From assembly GCA_002470465.1 (NCBI GenBank), contig DKMD01000022.1, positions 85,598-149,597 on the forward strand: a stretch of 64,000 nucleotides of DNA, given 5' to 3'. Both the position numbers and the translations under genes were made by a program. The stretch's first letter is position 1. Each line of letters begins with the position of its first letter. Shown piece by piece: positions 1 through 12,115 of this stretch. A model generated the notes under the pieces. The model was not told where the DNA came from, made no database searches, and was given only the letters and a program-made list of their open reading frames with translations. This DNA is from Pluralibacter sp. UBA7423 (GTDB lineage: Bacteria; Pseudomonadota; Gammaproteobacteria; Enterobacterales; Enterobacteriaceae).

Positions 1-2052
<2,052 letters not shown>

Positions 2053-2089
2053 TTAGGTTGGAATGATGGAATAACCAGGACGGGAAAGT

Positions 2090-2118
2090 AGTATACCCGA
2101 ACACGGCGAGCGCCACAA
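2090..2118 (-). promoter_or_regulatory. Predicted sigma-70 promoter of pyrG
   Basis: On the minus strand, TTGTGG (2113-2118) and TATACT (2090-2095) are separated by exactly 17 bp, about 50 bp upstream of the pyrG ATG. The -10 matches consensus at 5 of 6 positions. Assignment is from sequence only. Confidence 0.6.
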
Positions 2119-2260
2119 ACATTCATTCTTCGCCTCCATTCCCAGGCTCAAGCAAGATAAGGAGTGAGAAAATAGCCCCTTTTGGGTAAATGTTTTTGAC
2201 GCAAATCAAGCGCTTGTCATTTTAAAAATCACACAAATCGCGCTTGATCGCAAAAAAGTG

Positions 2261-3052
2261 TTAGAGATCAGTTTCCTGCCGTTTTACCTCCTGCCACACG
2301 CTTTCCATCGCTTCGAGGTCAATTCCGGTCATTTCCAGGCCTCGCGCGGCAACAATCCGTTCTACTTCCCGGAAACGACGCTCGAATTTGAGGTTGGCTT
2401 TTTGTAACGCCGTCTCGGCTTTGACGCCTAAATGGCGGGACAGATTGACCGTTGCGAACAGCAGGTCGCCCATCTCCTCTTCGAGCTTTGCTTCGTCAAT
2501 GACGGCCTGTTTGGCCTCGTGCATCACTTCGTCGATCTCTTCGTAGACTTTGTCGAGCACCGGGCCAAGCGACGTCCAGTCGAAGCCCACGGCAGAGACG
2601 CGCTTCTGGATTTTATGGGAACGCATCAGCGCAGGCAGGCTGTGCGGAATATCGTCGAGCGCCGAGTGCTGAGCTTTTTCGGCACGTTCAGCACTTTTAA
2701 TGGCTTCCCAGCGTTCCAGCACTTCCGCGCTGTTGCCCGCGGTCGCATCGCCAAAGATATGCGGATGGCGACGTTCGAGCTTGTCGCTGATGGCGGCGCA
2801 GATATCATCGAAGTTAAAGCGCCCTTCCTCCTGCGCCATCTGCGCGTAGAACACCACCTGGAACAGCAGATCGCCAAGCTCGCCACGCAGGTCGTCAAAA
2901 TCTTCACGGCTGATGGCGTCCAGCACTTCGTAGGTTTCTTCGAGGGTGTATGGCGCGATGGTGGCGAAAGTCTGCTCTTTGTCCCACGGACAGCCGTTTT
3001 CCGGGTCGCGCAGGCGTTTCATGATGCCGAGCAGGCGGTCGATTTGATTCAT
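2261..3052 (-). CDS. mazG: Nucleoside triphosphate pyrophosphohydrolase MazG
   Basis: 263 residues, the usual length of enterobacterial MazG. It hydrolyses NTPs and dNTPs to monophosphates plus pyrophosphate. Two tandem all-alpha NTP-PPase domains are visible: the first with ETYEVLDAI and GELGDLLFQVVF, the second with EIDEV and EEEMGDLLFATVNL, each supplying acidic Mg-binding residues. The family has been linked to lowering ppGpp during starvation. It lies 105 bp downstream of relA on the same strand; mazEF, which separates the two in E. coli K-12, is absent. A long-loop inverted repeat, ATCAAGCGC/GCGCTTGAT (2205-2213/2240-2248), follows the stop. Confidence 0.97.
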   Translation of the reverse strand: MNQIDRLLGIMKRLRDPENGCPWDKEQTFATIAPYTLEETYEVLDAISREDFDDLRGELGDLLFQVVFYAQMAQEEGRFNFDDICAAISDKLERRHPHIFGDATAGNSAEVLERWEAIKSAERAEKAQHSALDDIPHSLPALMRSHKIQKRVSAVGFDWTSLGPVLDKVYEEIDEVMHEAKQAVIDEAKLEEEMGDLLFATVNLSRHLGVKAETALQKANLKFERRFREVERIVAARGLEMTGIDLEAMESVWQEVKRQETDL

Positions 3053-3075
3053 TTTTATATCCTGATGAAAAAGAA

Positions 3076-3145
3076 CGTAGCCCCGGCAAGCAGTGCGCCG
3101 CTGGGGAAAATGCCGGATGGCGGCTACGCCTGATCCGGCCTACGA
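3076..3145. repeat. BIME: two facing REP units between relA and mazG
   Basis: A classic REP unit (TGCCGGATGGCGGCTACGCC followed by TGATCCGGCCTACG, 3111-3143) is preceded by an inverted, diverged REP (3078-3105, CCCCGGCAAGC facing GCCGCTGGGG). Together they fill most of the 105-bp relA-mazG gap. Such elements act in mRNA 3'-end protection and gyrase or IHF binding. Confidence 0.8.
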
Positions 3146-3157
3146 AAAATTATGCGC

Positions 3158-5392
3158 TCATCCGCCGTGCAGACGGCGAGCATCAATCACGTCCGGTACC
3201 TGGTTCAGCTTGCCAAGCACGCGGCCCAGCACCTGCAGGTTGTAGATTTCGATGGTCATGTCGATAGTGGCCAACTGCTGCTTCGTATCGCTGCGGCTGG
3301 CAACGCCCAGCACGTTAACCTTCTCGTTGGCGAGGATCGTGGTGATATCACGCAACAAGCCGCTGCGATCGTTGGCCTGTACGCGGACCACCAGCGAATA
3401 CCCGGCAGAGTAGCTTTCGCCCCAGACGGCATCCACAATGCGCTCCGGCGCGTGGGATTGCAGTTCAACCAGCTGGTCGCAGTCGGCACGATGCACGGAG
3501 ATCCCGCGCCCCTGGGTGATAAATCCGACGATTTCATCGCCCGGAATGGGCTGGCAGCAACGCGCAATGTGGTGCATCAGATTGCCCACGCCTTCCACGA
3601 CCACGCGCCCGTCGTCTTTCTTGCGATTCTGCTGCGGGTTGTAGGTTTTCTGCTGAAGCTGCTTCAACGCTGCCGCGTCCTGCTCCGCCGCGCTCGGCTT
3701 GTTGAACTGGCCCTGCAGGAAGTTCACCATCTGATTGAGGCGAATATCGCCGCCGCCAATCGCCGCCAGCAGCTCGTCCAGTTCATTGAAGTTGTAGCGC
3801 GGCAGCAGGTGCTTCTCGGCTTCCTTCAGGTTGATGCCGAGGCGTTCCAGCTCGTCGTCAAGGATCTGGCGGCCGGCGAGAATGTTTTTATCGCGATCCT
3901 GTTTGCGGAACCAGGCGTGAATTTTCGAGCGCCCGCGGCTGGTGGTAACGTAGCCAAGGTTCGGATTCAGCCAGTCGCGGCTTGGGTTCGGCTGCTTCTG
4001 GGTGATGATTTCAATCTGATCGCCCATCTGCAGCTGGTAGGTGAACGGCACGATGCGCCCGCTGATTTTCGCCCCAATACAACGGTGACCGACATCGCTG
4101 TGGATATGGTAGGCAAAATCGAGCGGCGTGGAGCCCGCAGGCAAGTCCACTACGTCGCCTTTCGGGGTAAAGACATACACCCGATCGTCGAATACCTGGC
4201 TGCGCACTTCGTCGAGCATTTCGCCCGAATCCGCCATCTCTTCCTGCCAGGCAATCAGCTTACGCAGCCACGCGATACGATCTTCGTGACCGCGAGCGCC
4301 GCTGGAAGCCGCGCCCTCTTTGTATTTCCAGTGCGCCGCCACGCCAAGCTCAGACTCTTCGTGCATCTGACGGGTACGGATCTGAATTTCGACCGTTTTA
4401 CCACCCGGCCCTAACACAACGGTGTGAATCGACTGGTAGCCGTTCGGTTTTGGGTTAGCGACGTAATCGTCGAACTCGTCCGGCAGATGGCGGAAATGGG
4501 TATGCACAATACCCAGCGCCGCATAGCAGTCCTGCAAACGCTCAGCAACGATGCGTACCGCACGCACGTCAAACAGCTCATCGAACTGCAAATGCTTCTT
4601 CTGCATTTTGCGCCAGATGCTGTAGATGTGTTTCGGTCGCCCGTAGACCTCGGCCTTCACGCCCTCTTCTTTGATGGAGGCGCGCAGCGTGCCGACGAAC
4701 TCGTCGATGTAGTGCTCGCGGTCGATACGGCGCTCGTGCAGCAGTTTGGCGATGCGCTTGTACTCCGCCGGGTGCAGGTAGCGGAAGCAGTAATCCTCGA
4801 GCTCCCACTTCAGCTGACCGATACCGAGACGGTTCGCCAGCGGCGCGTAGATGTTGGTACATTCTTTTGCCGCCAGCACGCGCTCGTCTTCAGGCGCGTC
4901 CTTCACTTCACGTAGATGCGCAATGCGCTCGGCAAGCTTGATGACCACGCAGCGGAAATCATCGACCATCGCCAGCAGCATGCGGCGCACGTTATCGACC
5001 TGCTCCGAAGAGACAGAATCATTGTGGGTCGCTTTCAGCTGGCGAATAGCAGCCATGTCGCGCACGCCGTGAATCAGCGTGACGATGGATTTGCCGGCGC
5101 TCGCTTCCAGCGTCTCTTCGCTGACCACATCGCCGACCACGAGCGGGAACAACAACGCAGCCCGCAGGGAATCGATATCCATGTTCAGCATAGAGAGGAT
5201 TTCGACCATCTCGACGCCGCGCCACAGCAGCAGCTCCGCGTCAGGGTGATTGAGGGTTTGTTCGCGACAATAGGTCCATGTTTCGGCTAAGCGTTCACAC
5301 GACTGCTGGCTGGAAATGCCCAGGCTTGCTATCCATTTAACCGGATCGAACTCCCCAGCTTTATTAAGATGTGCACTGCGTACCGCAACCAT
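3158..5392 (-). CDS. relA: GTP/ATP pyrophosphokinase (ppGpp synthetase I)
   Basis: 744 residues from the chosen start, matching E. coli RelA. This ribosome-associated enzyme makes (p)ppGpp when uncharged tRNA occupies the A site. Order of domains: a degenerate hydrolase domain in which the HD motif is replaced (around ALLFPLVVGDVV), so no hydrolysis is expected; the synthetase domain with YGRPKHIYSIWRKM, NPKPNGYQSIHT and EIQIRT; a TGS domain (VYVFTPKGDVVDLPAGSTPL); the zinc-finger segment HIARCCQPIPGDEI; and a C-terminal ACT domain. The ATG at 5392 is chosen because AGGAGAGG lies 6 nt upstream. An in-frame ATG at 5443 overlaps the rlmD stop as TAATG and would add 17 residues absent from homologues. 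Confidence 0.97.
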   Translation of the reverse strand: MVAVRSAHLNKAGEFDPVKWIASLGISSQQSCERLAETWTYCREQTLNHPDAELLLWRGVEMVEILSMLNMDIDSLRAALLFPLVVGDVVSEETLEASAGKSIVTLIHGVRDMAAIRQLKATHNDSVSSEQVDNVRRMLLAMVDDFRCVVIKLAERIAHLREVKDAPEDERVLAAKECTNIYAPLANRLGIGQLKWELEDYCFRYLHPAEYKRIAKLLHERRIDREHYIDEFVGTLRASIKEEGVKAEVYGRPKHIYSIWRKMQKKHLQFDELFDVRAVRIVAERLQDCYAALGIVHTHFRHLPDEFDDYVANPKPNGYQSIHTVVLGPGGKTVEIQIRTRQMHEESELGVAAHWKYKEGAASSGARGHEDRIAWLRKLIAWQEEMADSGEMLDEVRSQVFDDRVYVFTPKGDVVDLPAGSTPLDFAYHIHSDVGHRCIGAKISGRIVPFTYQLQMGDQIEIITQKQPNPSRDWLNPNLGYVTTSRGRSKIHAWFRKQDRDKNILAGRQILDDELERLGINLKEAEKHLLPRYNFNELDELLAAIGGGDIRLNQMVNFLQGQFNKPSAAEQDAAALKQLQQKTYNPQQNRKKDDGRVVVEGVGNLMHHIARCCQPIPGDEIVGFITQGRGISVHRADCDQLVELQSHAPERIVDAVWGESYSAGYSLVVRVQANDRSGLLRDITTILANEKVNVLGVASRSDTKQQLATIDMTIEIYNLQVLGRVLGKLNQVPDVIDARRLHGG

Positions 5393-5442
5393 TGTCCTCT
5401 CCTTTAGGGCCGGGCCTGTCGGATTCGACAAGCCTTGATTCA

Positions 5443-6741
5443 TTATTTGTGCTCAAACAGCACCATCGACTCCAGGTGCCCAGTGTGCGGGAACATGTCC
5501 AGCATTGCCAGACGCTGAATTTGATAGCCCGCCGCCAGCAGCACCTCGCTGTCTCGCGCCAGCGTCGCCGGGTTGCAGGAGACATAGACCACCCGTCTGG
5601 GGGCCAATTTTACGATATGCTGCATCACGCCCGGTGCGCCCGCCCGCGCAGGATCGAGTAAAATTTTGTCAAACCCGTTTTTCGCCCAGGCCTGCAGGGT
5701 GACATCTTCCTCGAGGTTTTCGTGAAAGAACGTCACATTGTGTAACGCGTTATGCTGTGCATTCTGCTGGCCTTTTTCGACCAGGGCAGGCACGCCTTCC
5801 ACGCCAACCACGCTTGCGGCGCGTTTCGCCAGCGGCAGCGTAAAGTTGCCCATTCCGCAGAACAGATCCAGCACGCGATCTTCCGGCTGAACGTCCAGCC
5901 AGGCCAGCGCGGTCGTCACCATTTTCTGGTTCACGCCGTCATTTACCTGAATAAAGTCGCGCGGGCTGAACGTTAAGCGTAGCCCGTCTGAAGTGTACCA
6001 GGGCTGTTCTCCGCTAACCTGTTCAATGCTATCGCTTTGTGGTGCCAGCCACAGCGCAAGCTGGTGTGAATGCGAAAACTGTTCCAGTTTTGCTTTATCC
6101 GCAGCGCTTAGCTGTGCGGTATGGCGCAGCACCATCAGCGGGCCGTTGTCGGCCTGCACCAGCTCCACGTGGCCGAGATGGCGTCCGCCAGCAAGTCCGC
6201 TCAGACATTCGCGTACGGCGGGCAATAATGCCTCAAGAGCGGGCACCAAAACGGGGCACTGCGTCACATCTACGATGTCGTTCGACCCGGCCTTGCGAAA
6301 ACCCATCTGTAAGCGTTGGGTTTTTGGCTGGTAATTCAGGCTCAGACGAGCACGGCGGCGGTAGCCCCAGGGTTCGGCAGAGAGGACTTCATCCACGTCC
6401 CGCTTCATCAGTCGCGCCAGTGCCGCCTGCTTGCTGCGCTGCTGTAGCGCGACGCTGGCATGCTGCTGCTGGCAGCCACCGCAGACGCCAAAATGCGGAC
6501 AGCGGGGCTTTTCACGCTCCGGGCTGTCGCTAAGTCGACGTTTTACCTGCCCGCGCGCATACTGTTTTTTATCCTCAGTAATACGGATTTCCGCCCGCTC
6601 ACCAGGCAATAATTCATTGATAAACAGTGTTTTTCCGTTGTGGCGCGCCACGCCCTGGCCGAAAGGATCCAGGTCGTTTACCGTTACGGTTATGATCTCG
6701 CGCGTCGTCACGCGGCGTTTTGCAGAGTAGAATTGCGCCAT
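5443..6741 (-). CDS. rlmD: 23S rRNA m5U1939 methyltransferase
   Basis: 432 residues (E. coli RlmD/RumA has 433). An N-terminal TRAM RNA-binding domain occupies about residues 1-75. Iron-sulfur ligands are visible at C81, C87 and C90 ([11 protein letters not shown]) and C162 (TQCPVL), expected to hold a [4Fe-4S] cluster. The C-terminal SAM-dependent fold has [22 protein letters not shown], and the catalytic cysteine near residue 389 in [11 protein letters not shown]. It is upstream of relA on the same strand with 50 bp between stop and relA start, and divergent from barA. Confidence 0.97.
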   Translation of the reverse strand: MAQFYSAKRRVTTREIITVTVNDLDPFGQGVARHNGKTLFINELLPGERAEIRITEDKKQYARGQVKRRLSDSPEREKPRCPHFGVCGGCQQQHASVALQQRSKQAALARLMKRDVDEVLSAEPWGYRRRARLSLNYQPKTQRLQMGFRKAGSNDIVDVTQCPVLVPALEALLPAVRECLSGLAGGRHLGHVELVQADNGPLMVLRHTAQLSAADKAKLEQFSHSHQLALWLAPQSDSIEQVSGEQPWYTSDGLRLTFSPRDFIQVNDGVNQKMVTTALAWLDVQPEDRVLDLFCGMGNFTLPLAKRAASVVGVEGVPALVEKGQQNAQHNALHNVTFFHENLEEDVTLQAWAKNGFDKILLDPARAGAPGVMQHIVKLAPRRVVYVSCNPATLARDSEVLLAAGYQIQRLAMLDMFPHTGHLESMVLFEHK

Positions 6742-6798
6742 TCAGAGATTTTTCTCAAACGTAATGTATTAACCCTGATTCTCCCATAACGGACCTCC

Positions 6799-9546
6799 AT
6801 GACCAACTACAGCCTTCGCGCGCGCATGATGATCCTGATTCTGGCTCCGACCGTGCTCATCGGTTTGCTGCTCAGCATCTTCTTTGTCGTTCACCGCTAC
6901 CACGATCTGCAGCGTCAGCTGGAAGATGCCGGAGCCAGCATCATTGAGCCGCTCGCGGTATCCAGTGAATATGGCATGAACCTGCAAAACCGCGAGTCAA
7001 TTGGGCAGCTAATTAGCGTCCTGCACCGCCGCCATTCGGACATCGTGCGGGCAATTTCGGTTTACGACGAACACAACCGGCTGTTTGTTACCTCGAATTA
7101 CCATCTCGATCCGAGCGAACTCCAGCTGCCGAAGGGCGCGCCGCTCCCCCGCAAGTTAAGCGTTCACCGCAGCGGCGATCTGATGATCCTGCGTACGCCT
7201 ATCATTTCCGAAAGCTATTCACCGGATGAGTCGCCGTCGTCGGATGCCAAAACGCCGATCAATATGCTCGGCTACGTGGCGCTGGAGCTGGATCTGAGAT
7301 CGGTTCGTCTGCAGCAGTACAAAGAGATTTTCATCTCCAGCGTGATGATGCTGTTCTGTATAGGCATCGCGCTGATATTCGGCTGGCGTCTGATGCGCGA
7401 TGTCACCGGGCCAATACGCAATATGGTGAATACCGTCGACCGTATCCGGCGTGGTCAGCTCGACAGCCGCGTGGAAGGCTTCATGCTCGGCGAACTCGAC
7501 ATGCTGAAAAACGGCATCAACTCGATGGCGATGTCGCTTGCCGCCTATCACGAAGAGATGCAGCACAACGTCGACCAGGCGACCTCCGATCTGCGCGAAA
7601 CCCTGGAGCAGATGGAAATCCAGAACGTCGAGCTGGATCTCGCCAAAAAGCGTGCCCAGGAAGCGGCGCGCATTAAATCTGAATTCCTCGCCAATATGTC
7701 GCATGAGCTGCGAACGCCGCTGAATGGCGTGATTGGCTTTACGCGCCTGACGCTGAAAACCGATCTCAACCCAACCCAGCGAGATCACCTCAATACCATT
7801 GAACGTTCAGCGCATAATCTGCTCTCCATCATCAACGACGTGCTGGACTTCTCGAAGCTGGAAGCGGGCAAGCTGGTGCTCGAAAGCATTCCGTTCCCGC
7901 TGCGCAATTCGCTGGATGAGGTTGTCACGTTGCTTGCTCACTCTGCCCACGATAAAGACCTTGAGCTGACGCTGAACATCAAAAACGACGTGCCGGATAA
8001 CGTGATTGGCGACCCGCTGCGCCTGCAGCAGATCATTACAAACCTGGTCGGTAACGCGATTAAATTCACTGAAAACGGCAATATCGACGTGCTGGTAGAG
8101 AAGCGCTCGATGAGCCACAACAAAGCGCAGATTGAGGTACAGATTCGCGACACCGGCATCGGCATTCCTGAGCGCGATCAGTCCCGCCTATTCCAGGCCT
8201 TCCGTCAGGCGGACGCCAGCATTTCGCGACGTCATGGCGGTACCGGGCTGGGTCTTGTTATCACCCAGAAGCTGGTCAAAGAGATGGGCGGTGATATCTC
8301 CTTCCACAGCCAGCCGAACCGCGGCTCGACCTTCTGGTTCCATATCAATCTCGATCTGAATCCCAACGTGGCTTCCGATAGTCTGGCCACCGCGTGCCTG
8401 GCCGGGAAACGGCTGGCATACGTTGAAGCCAACGCTGCCGCGGCGCAGTCCACGCTGGATTTACTGGCGACTACGCCGCTGGACGTGGTTTATAGCCCGA
8501 CCTTCTCCGCTTTACCGGAAGAGCGCTACGACATTCTCTTGATTGGGGTGCCCGTGTCCATGCGGGACCTTAGCCTTCACACCGATAAGCTTGAACGCGC
8601 CTATTCCATGTCCGATTTCCTCGTGCTGGGGCTCCCGTGTCATGCTCAGGTAAACGCCGAAGCGCTGAAAAAAGCGGGCGCTGCCGCCTGCCTGCTGAAG
8701 CCACTCACCGCCACTCGCTTATTGCCAGCGCTGACGGAGTATTGCCGGATTAACCAGACGCCGGAAGAAGCGATCCCTGCCGATTCGCGCCTCGGTATGT
8801 CAGTGATGGCGGTGGACGATAACCCGGCCAACCTGAAGCTTATCGGCGCCCTGCTCGAAGATCAGGTGCAAAACGTCGAGCTGTGCGACAGCGGCCTGCA
8901 GGCAATTGAGCGGGCGAAGCAGATGCAGTTCGACCTGATTTTAATGGACATTCAGATGCCGGATATGGACGGCATTCGCGCCTGTGAGTTGATTCACCAG
9001 CTGCCGCACCAGCAGCAAACACCGGTGATTGCGGTGACCGCACATGCCATGGCGGGCCAGAAAGAGAAGCTTCTGAGCGCCGGGATGAATGACTATCTGG
9101 CGAAGCCCATTGAAGAGAGCAAGCTGCATAACCTGCTGCTGCGCTACAAGCCAGGGATGAGCGCCCCGTCCGTTGAGGTTCCGGAATCGCATCCGCCGGT
9201 GAATATCGATACCACGTTCGACTGGGCGCTGGCGCTGCGTCAGGCAGCCAATAAGCAGGATTTGGCGCGGGATATGCTGCAAATGCTGGTGGAGTTCCTG
9301 CCGGAAATCCGCAACAAGGTGGAAGAACAGCTGGTGGGCGAAAAGCCGGAGGACCTGGTCGATGCCATCCATAAGCTGCACGGCAGCTGCGGCTACAGCG
9401 GCGTGCCGCGGCTAAAAAATCTGTGCCACCTGATTGAAGGCCAGCTGCGCAATGGTGCCTCGCCGGAAGATCTGGAGCCCGAGCTGCTGGAGCTGCTGGA
9501 CGAGATGGACAACGTCGCCCGGGAAGCCCGCGAGATTTTGGGGTAA
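6799..9546 (+). CDS. barA: Hybrid sensor histidine kinase BarA
   Basis: 915 residues (E. coli 918). A tripartite membrane kinase whose partner is the response regulator UvrY. Visible: TM helix at about 10-31; periplasmic part to about 175; second TM at about 176-196; HAMP domain; histidine kinase with H302 in [11 protein letters not shown] and ATP-binding motifs [20 protein letters not shown] and GGTGLGL; receiver domain with phospho-acceptor D717 in [12 protein letters not shown]-terminal HPt domain with H858 in [12 protein letters not shown]. All phosphorelay residues are intact. A GGACCTCC stretch precedes the ATG. It is divergent from rlmD. Its main known output, csrB, is also in this window. 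Confidence 0.98.
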   Translation: MTNYSLRARMMILILAPTVLIGLLLSIFFVVHRYHDLQRQLEDAGASIIEPLAVSSEYGMNLQNRESIGQLISVLHRRHSDIVRAISVYDEHNRLFVTSNYHLDPSELQLPKGAPLPRKLSVHRSGDLMILRTPIISESYSPDESPSSDAKTPINMLGYVALELDLRSVRLQQYKEIFISSVMMLFCIGIALIFGWRLMRDVTGPIRNMVNTVDRIRRGQLDSRVEGFMLGELDMLKNGINSMAMSLAAYHEEMQHNVDQATSDLRETLEQMEIQNVELDLAKKRAQEAARIKSEFLANMSHELRTPLNGVIGFTRLTLKTDLNPTQRDHLNTIERSAHNLLSIINDVLDFSKLEAGKLVLESIPFPLRNSLDEVVTLLAHSAHDKDLELTLNIKNDVPDNVIGDPLRLQQIITNLVGNAIKFTENGNIDVLVEKRSMSHNKAQIEVQIRDTGIGIPERDQSRLFQAFRQADASISRRHGGTGLGLVITQKLVKEMGGDISFHSQPNRGSTFWFHINLDLNPNVASDSLATACLAGKRLAYVEANAAAAQSTLDLLATTPLDVVYSPTFSALPEERYDILLIGVPVSMRDLSLHTDKLERAYSMSDFLVLGLPCHAQVNAEALKKAGAAACLLKPLTATRLLPALTEYCRINQTPEEAIPADSRLGMSVMAVDDNPANLKLIGALLEDQVQNVELCDSGLQAIERAKQMQFDLILMDIQMPDMDGIRACELIHQLPHQQQTPVIAVTAHAMAGQKEKLLSAGMNDYLAKPIEESKLHNLLLRYKPGMSAPSVEVPESHPPVNIDTTFDWALALRQAANKQDLARDMLQMLVEFLPEIRNKVEEQLVGEKPEDLVDAIHKLHGSCGYSGVPRLKNLCHLIEGQLRNGASPEDLEPELLELLDEMDNVAREAREILG

Positions 9547-9562
9547 TGTAAATTCACGGCTA

Positions 9563-9583
9563 CCCTTTCCCTTTGGGAGAGGG
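9563..9583. terminator. Hairpin between convergent barA and garK
   Basis: CCCTTTCCC and GGGAGAGGG pair around TTT with one wobble. It lies in the 42-bp gap between the two convergent stops and could terminate both. The same CCCTCTCCC/GGGAGAGGG core recurs at 24578-24600 and 57113-57133, also between convergent genes. Confidence 0.5.
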
Positions 9584-9588
9584 GCAGC

Positions 9589-10728
9589 TCAATAAACTGA
9601 CCCCATCCTGAGCACCGCCGCCACGTTGCGCGCCGTGCGTCTGACGTTCTCCTGCGCACCCGCCAGCGCGTCTTCAAGCGTACCCACCTGACAGAGCACG
9701 CTGAATACCGCATCCAGACCGTGCTGATGCACAACCTCAACGTCGTCGGTCAGGCTACCGGCAATGGCAATCACCGGGATGTTAAAACGCTTTGCCACTT
9801 TCGCGACGCCAACGGGAACCTTACCGTGAACGGTCTGGCTGTCGATTCGTCCTTCGCCGGTAATAACCAGCGTGGCGTCGGCCACCTTTTCCGCCAGCTG
9901 GAGCGCTTCGGTCACAATCTCAATGCCCGGGCGCAGCGTTGCGCCGCAAAAGGCAAACAGCGCGGCGCCCATACCGCCTGCCGCGCCCCCGCCTTCAAGG
10001 CGCAGTACATCAATATTTAAATCACGTTGAATAAGCGTGGCATAGTGCGTCAGCGCCGCATCCAGCCGCGGGATCATTTCCGCATTCGCGCCTTTTTGCG
10101 GCCCAAACACGGCCGTAGCGCCCTCTTTCCCCGTCAGCGGATTGGTGACGTCGCAGGCGACGTGAATGTGGCACTCTGCCAAGCGCGGATCCAGCCCGGA
10201 AAGCTCAATCTTTGCCAGCTGCTCCAGCCCTTCCCCGCCCGGCGGGATGGGCTGCTCATTTTCAGTCAGCAGCTTCACGCCTAACGCCTGCACCATTCCG
10301 GCTCCGCCGTCGTTGGTGGCGCTGCCGCCGATACCGATGATTATCTCTTTCACTCCCGCATCCAGCGCGTGGCGAATCAGTTCGCCCGTGCCCCACGACG
10401 TCGTTTTCAGCGGATTACGCTTCGCGGGCGGCACGCTTTCCAGACCGCTGGCGGCCGCCATTTCGATAAACGCGGTGTGCTCATCGCCGGAAATACCGTA
10501 GAACGCCTGCACCGGTTCGCCCAACGGGCCGGTAACGTCCACCGTGATAACGCGCCCCCGGGTAGCGGCAACCATCGCTTCCACGGTGCCCTCACCGCCA
10601 TCCGCCACCGGAATTTTGACGTACTCAGCATCGGGGAATATCTGCCTGAAGCCTGCCTCAATGGCGCAGGCCACCTCCAGCGCGCTCAGGCTTTCTTTGT
10701 ATGAATCCGGGGCTATCACGATTTTCAT
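9589..10728 (-). CDS. garK: Glycerate 2-kinase, GarK/GlxK family
   Basis: 379 residues, full length for the family (E. coli GarK 381). It phosphorylates D-glycerate, the end product of D-glucarate and D-galactarate breakdown, to 2-phosphoglycerate. Family motifs: MKIVIAPDSYKESLSA at the N-terminus, VADGGEGTVEAM, IGIGGSATNDGGAGM, and ITGEGRIDSQT near residue 290. [13 protein letters not shown] precedes the ATG. It follows gudD by 34 bp and is the last gene of the gud operon. In E. coli K-12 garK is in the separate gar operon, so this placement joins dehydration and the final kinase step. The choice between the names garK and glxK is by similarity and context. Confidence 0.9.
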   Translation of the reverse strand: MKIVIAPDSYKESLSALEVACAIEAGFRQIFPDAEYVKIPVADGGEGTVEAMVAATRGRVITVDVTGPLGEPVQAFYGISGDEHTAFIEMAAASGLESVPPAKRNPLKTTSWGTGELIRHALDAGVKEIIIGIGGSATNDGGAGMVQALGVKLLTENEQPIPPGGEGLEQLAKIELSGLDPRLAECHIHVACDVTNPLTGKEGATAVFGPQKGANAEMIPRLDAALTHYATLIQRDLNIDVLRLEGGGAAGGMGAALFAFCGATLRPGIEIVTEALQLAEKVADATLVITGEGRIDSQTVHGKVPVGVAKVAKRFNIPVIAIAGSLTDDVEVVHQHGLDAVFSVLCQVGTLEDALAGAQENVRRTARNVAAVLRMGSVY

Positions 10729-10762
10729 AGGCTGTCCTTAACGGGGTTACGGCATTTTTCCA

Positions 10763-12106
10763 TTAGCGCACCATGCACGGGCGCTTGTTGTCGAACGTCC
10801 ATCCTGGAATAAGATACTGCATCCCCATGGCATCATCACGTGCGCCGAGCCCGTGTTTCCGATACAGCTCATGAGCATGCATAACGCGGTCCATATCCAG
10901 CTCAACGCCGAGGCCAGGCGTGGAGGGCACCTGAACCATGCCGCCTTTGATCTCAAACGGTGAGTTGGTCAGTTGCTGATTGCCCTCCTGCCAAATCCAG
11001 TGAGTGTCGATGGCGGTAATTTTGCCCGGAGCAGCAGCGGCCACGTGGGTGAACATCGCCAGCGAAATATCGAAATGATTATTGGAATGCGAGCCCCAGG
11101 TGAGGCCAAACTCATGACACATCTGCGCCACGCGCACCGAGCCCTGCATCGTCCAGAAGTGCGGATCCGCCAACGGAATATCCACGGACTGGAGCGAAAG
11201 CGTGTGCCCCATCTGCCGCCAGTCCGTCGCAATCATGTTGGTGGCCGTCGGCAGGCCGGTCGCGCGGCGGAATTCCGCCATCACTTCTCGCCCGGAGAAG
11301 CCCTGCTCCGCGCCGCACGGATCTTCCGCATAGGCCAGCACGTTACGCAGCTGCTTGCCGATTTTTATCGCTTCATCCAGCGACCAGGCCCCGTTCGGGT
11401 CGAGCGTAATGCGCGCCTGCGGGAAGCGTCCGGCAAGCGCAGTCACCGCTTCGGCCTCTTCCTTGCCGCTCAGCACGCCGCCTTTCAGTTTAAAATCATT
11501 GAAGCCGTATTTTTCATAGGCCGCTTCCGCCAGGCGCACGACCGCATCCGGCGTCATCGCTTCATCGTGGCGCACGCGGTACCAGTCGCATTTGTCATCC
11601 GGCTGGCTCTGATACGGCAACGGCGTACGCTGACGATCGCCGACGAAGAACAGATAACCGAGCATCTCCACTTCGCTGCGCTGCTGCCCGTCGCCCAGCA
11701 GGGATGCGACGTTGACGCCCAGATGCTGACCGAGTAAATCCAGCAGCGCCGCTTCAATGCCCGTCACCACGTGAATAGTGGTACGCAGATCGAAGGTTTG
11801 CATGCCACGGCCGCCAGAGTCGCGATCGGCAAAGGCAGTGCGCACAAGGTTGAGAACGTTTTTATATTCGCCAAGGGTTTTACCCACCACCAGCGCCGCG
11901 GCGTCTTCCAGGGTCTGACGAATTTTCTCACCACCGGGAATTTCGCCGACGCCGGTATGCCCGGCATTATCCTTAATCAGAACGATATTGCGGGTGAAGA
12001 ACGGCGCGTGCGCCCCGCTCAGGTTCATCAGCATGCTGTCGTGCCCGGCAACCGGGATCACCTGCATTGAGGTCACGATTGGCGTGGAGTGTTGAAGCGT
12101 CATCAT
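10763..12106 (-). CDS. gudD: D-glucarate dehydratase
   Basis: 447 residues; enolase superfamily (mandelate racemase group), dehydrating D-glucarate (and L-idarate) to 5-keto-4-deoxy-D-glucarate. Key motifs: KLKGG containing the KxK catalytic lysine, LDPNGAW and [15 protein letters not shown] (Mg ligands), TNMIATDW, then PLADPHFW (Asp) and SHSNNHFDI (His) forming the catalytic dyad. C-terminus DNKRPCMVR matches E. coli GudD. Two adjacent ATGs begin the frame; the second (12103) is better spaced from AGGA and gives 446 residues as in E. coli. The start lies 9 bp downstream of the gudX stop; co-transcribed with gudP, gudX and garK. Confidence 0.97.
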   Translation of the reverse strand: MMTLQHSTPIVTSMQVIPVAGHDSMLMNLSGAHAPFFTRNIVLIKDNAGHTGVGEIPGGEKIRQTLEDAAALVVGKTLGEYKNVLNLVRTAFADRDSGGRGMQTFDLRTTIHVVTGIEAALLDLLGQHLGVNVASLLGDGQQRSEVEMLGYLFFVGDRQRTPLPYQSQPDDKCDWYRVRHDEAMTPDAVVRLAEAAYEKYGFNDFKLKGGVLSGKEEAEAVTALAGRFPQARITLDPNGAWSLDEAIKIGKQLRNVLAYAEDPCGAEQGFSGREVMAEFRRATGLPTATNMIATDWRQMGHTLSLQSVDIPLADPHFWTMQGSVRVAQMCHEFGLTWGSHSNNHFDISLAMFTHVAAAAPGKITAIDTHWIWQEGNQQLTNSPFEIKGGMVQVPSTPGLGVELDMDRVMHAHELYRKHGLGARDDAMGMQYLIPGWTFDNKRPCMVR

Positions 12107-12115
12107 GCAATCCTT

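Noticed and set aside
3152..4414. 420-codon plus-strand frame opposite relA
   Set aside because: Antisense to conserved relA catalytic and TGS domains; composition typical of a shadow.
5392..5443. Upstream ATG at 5443 as the relA start
   Set aside because: It would overlap the rlmD stop (TAATG) and add 17 unconserved residues; the ATG at 5392 has a strong AGGAGAGG site.
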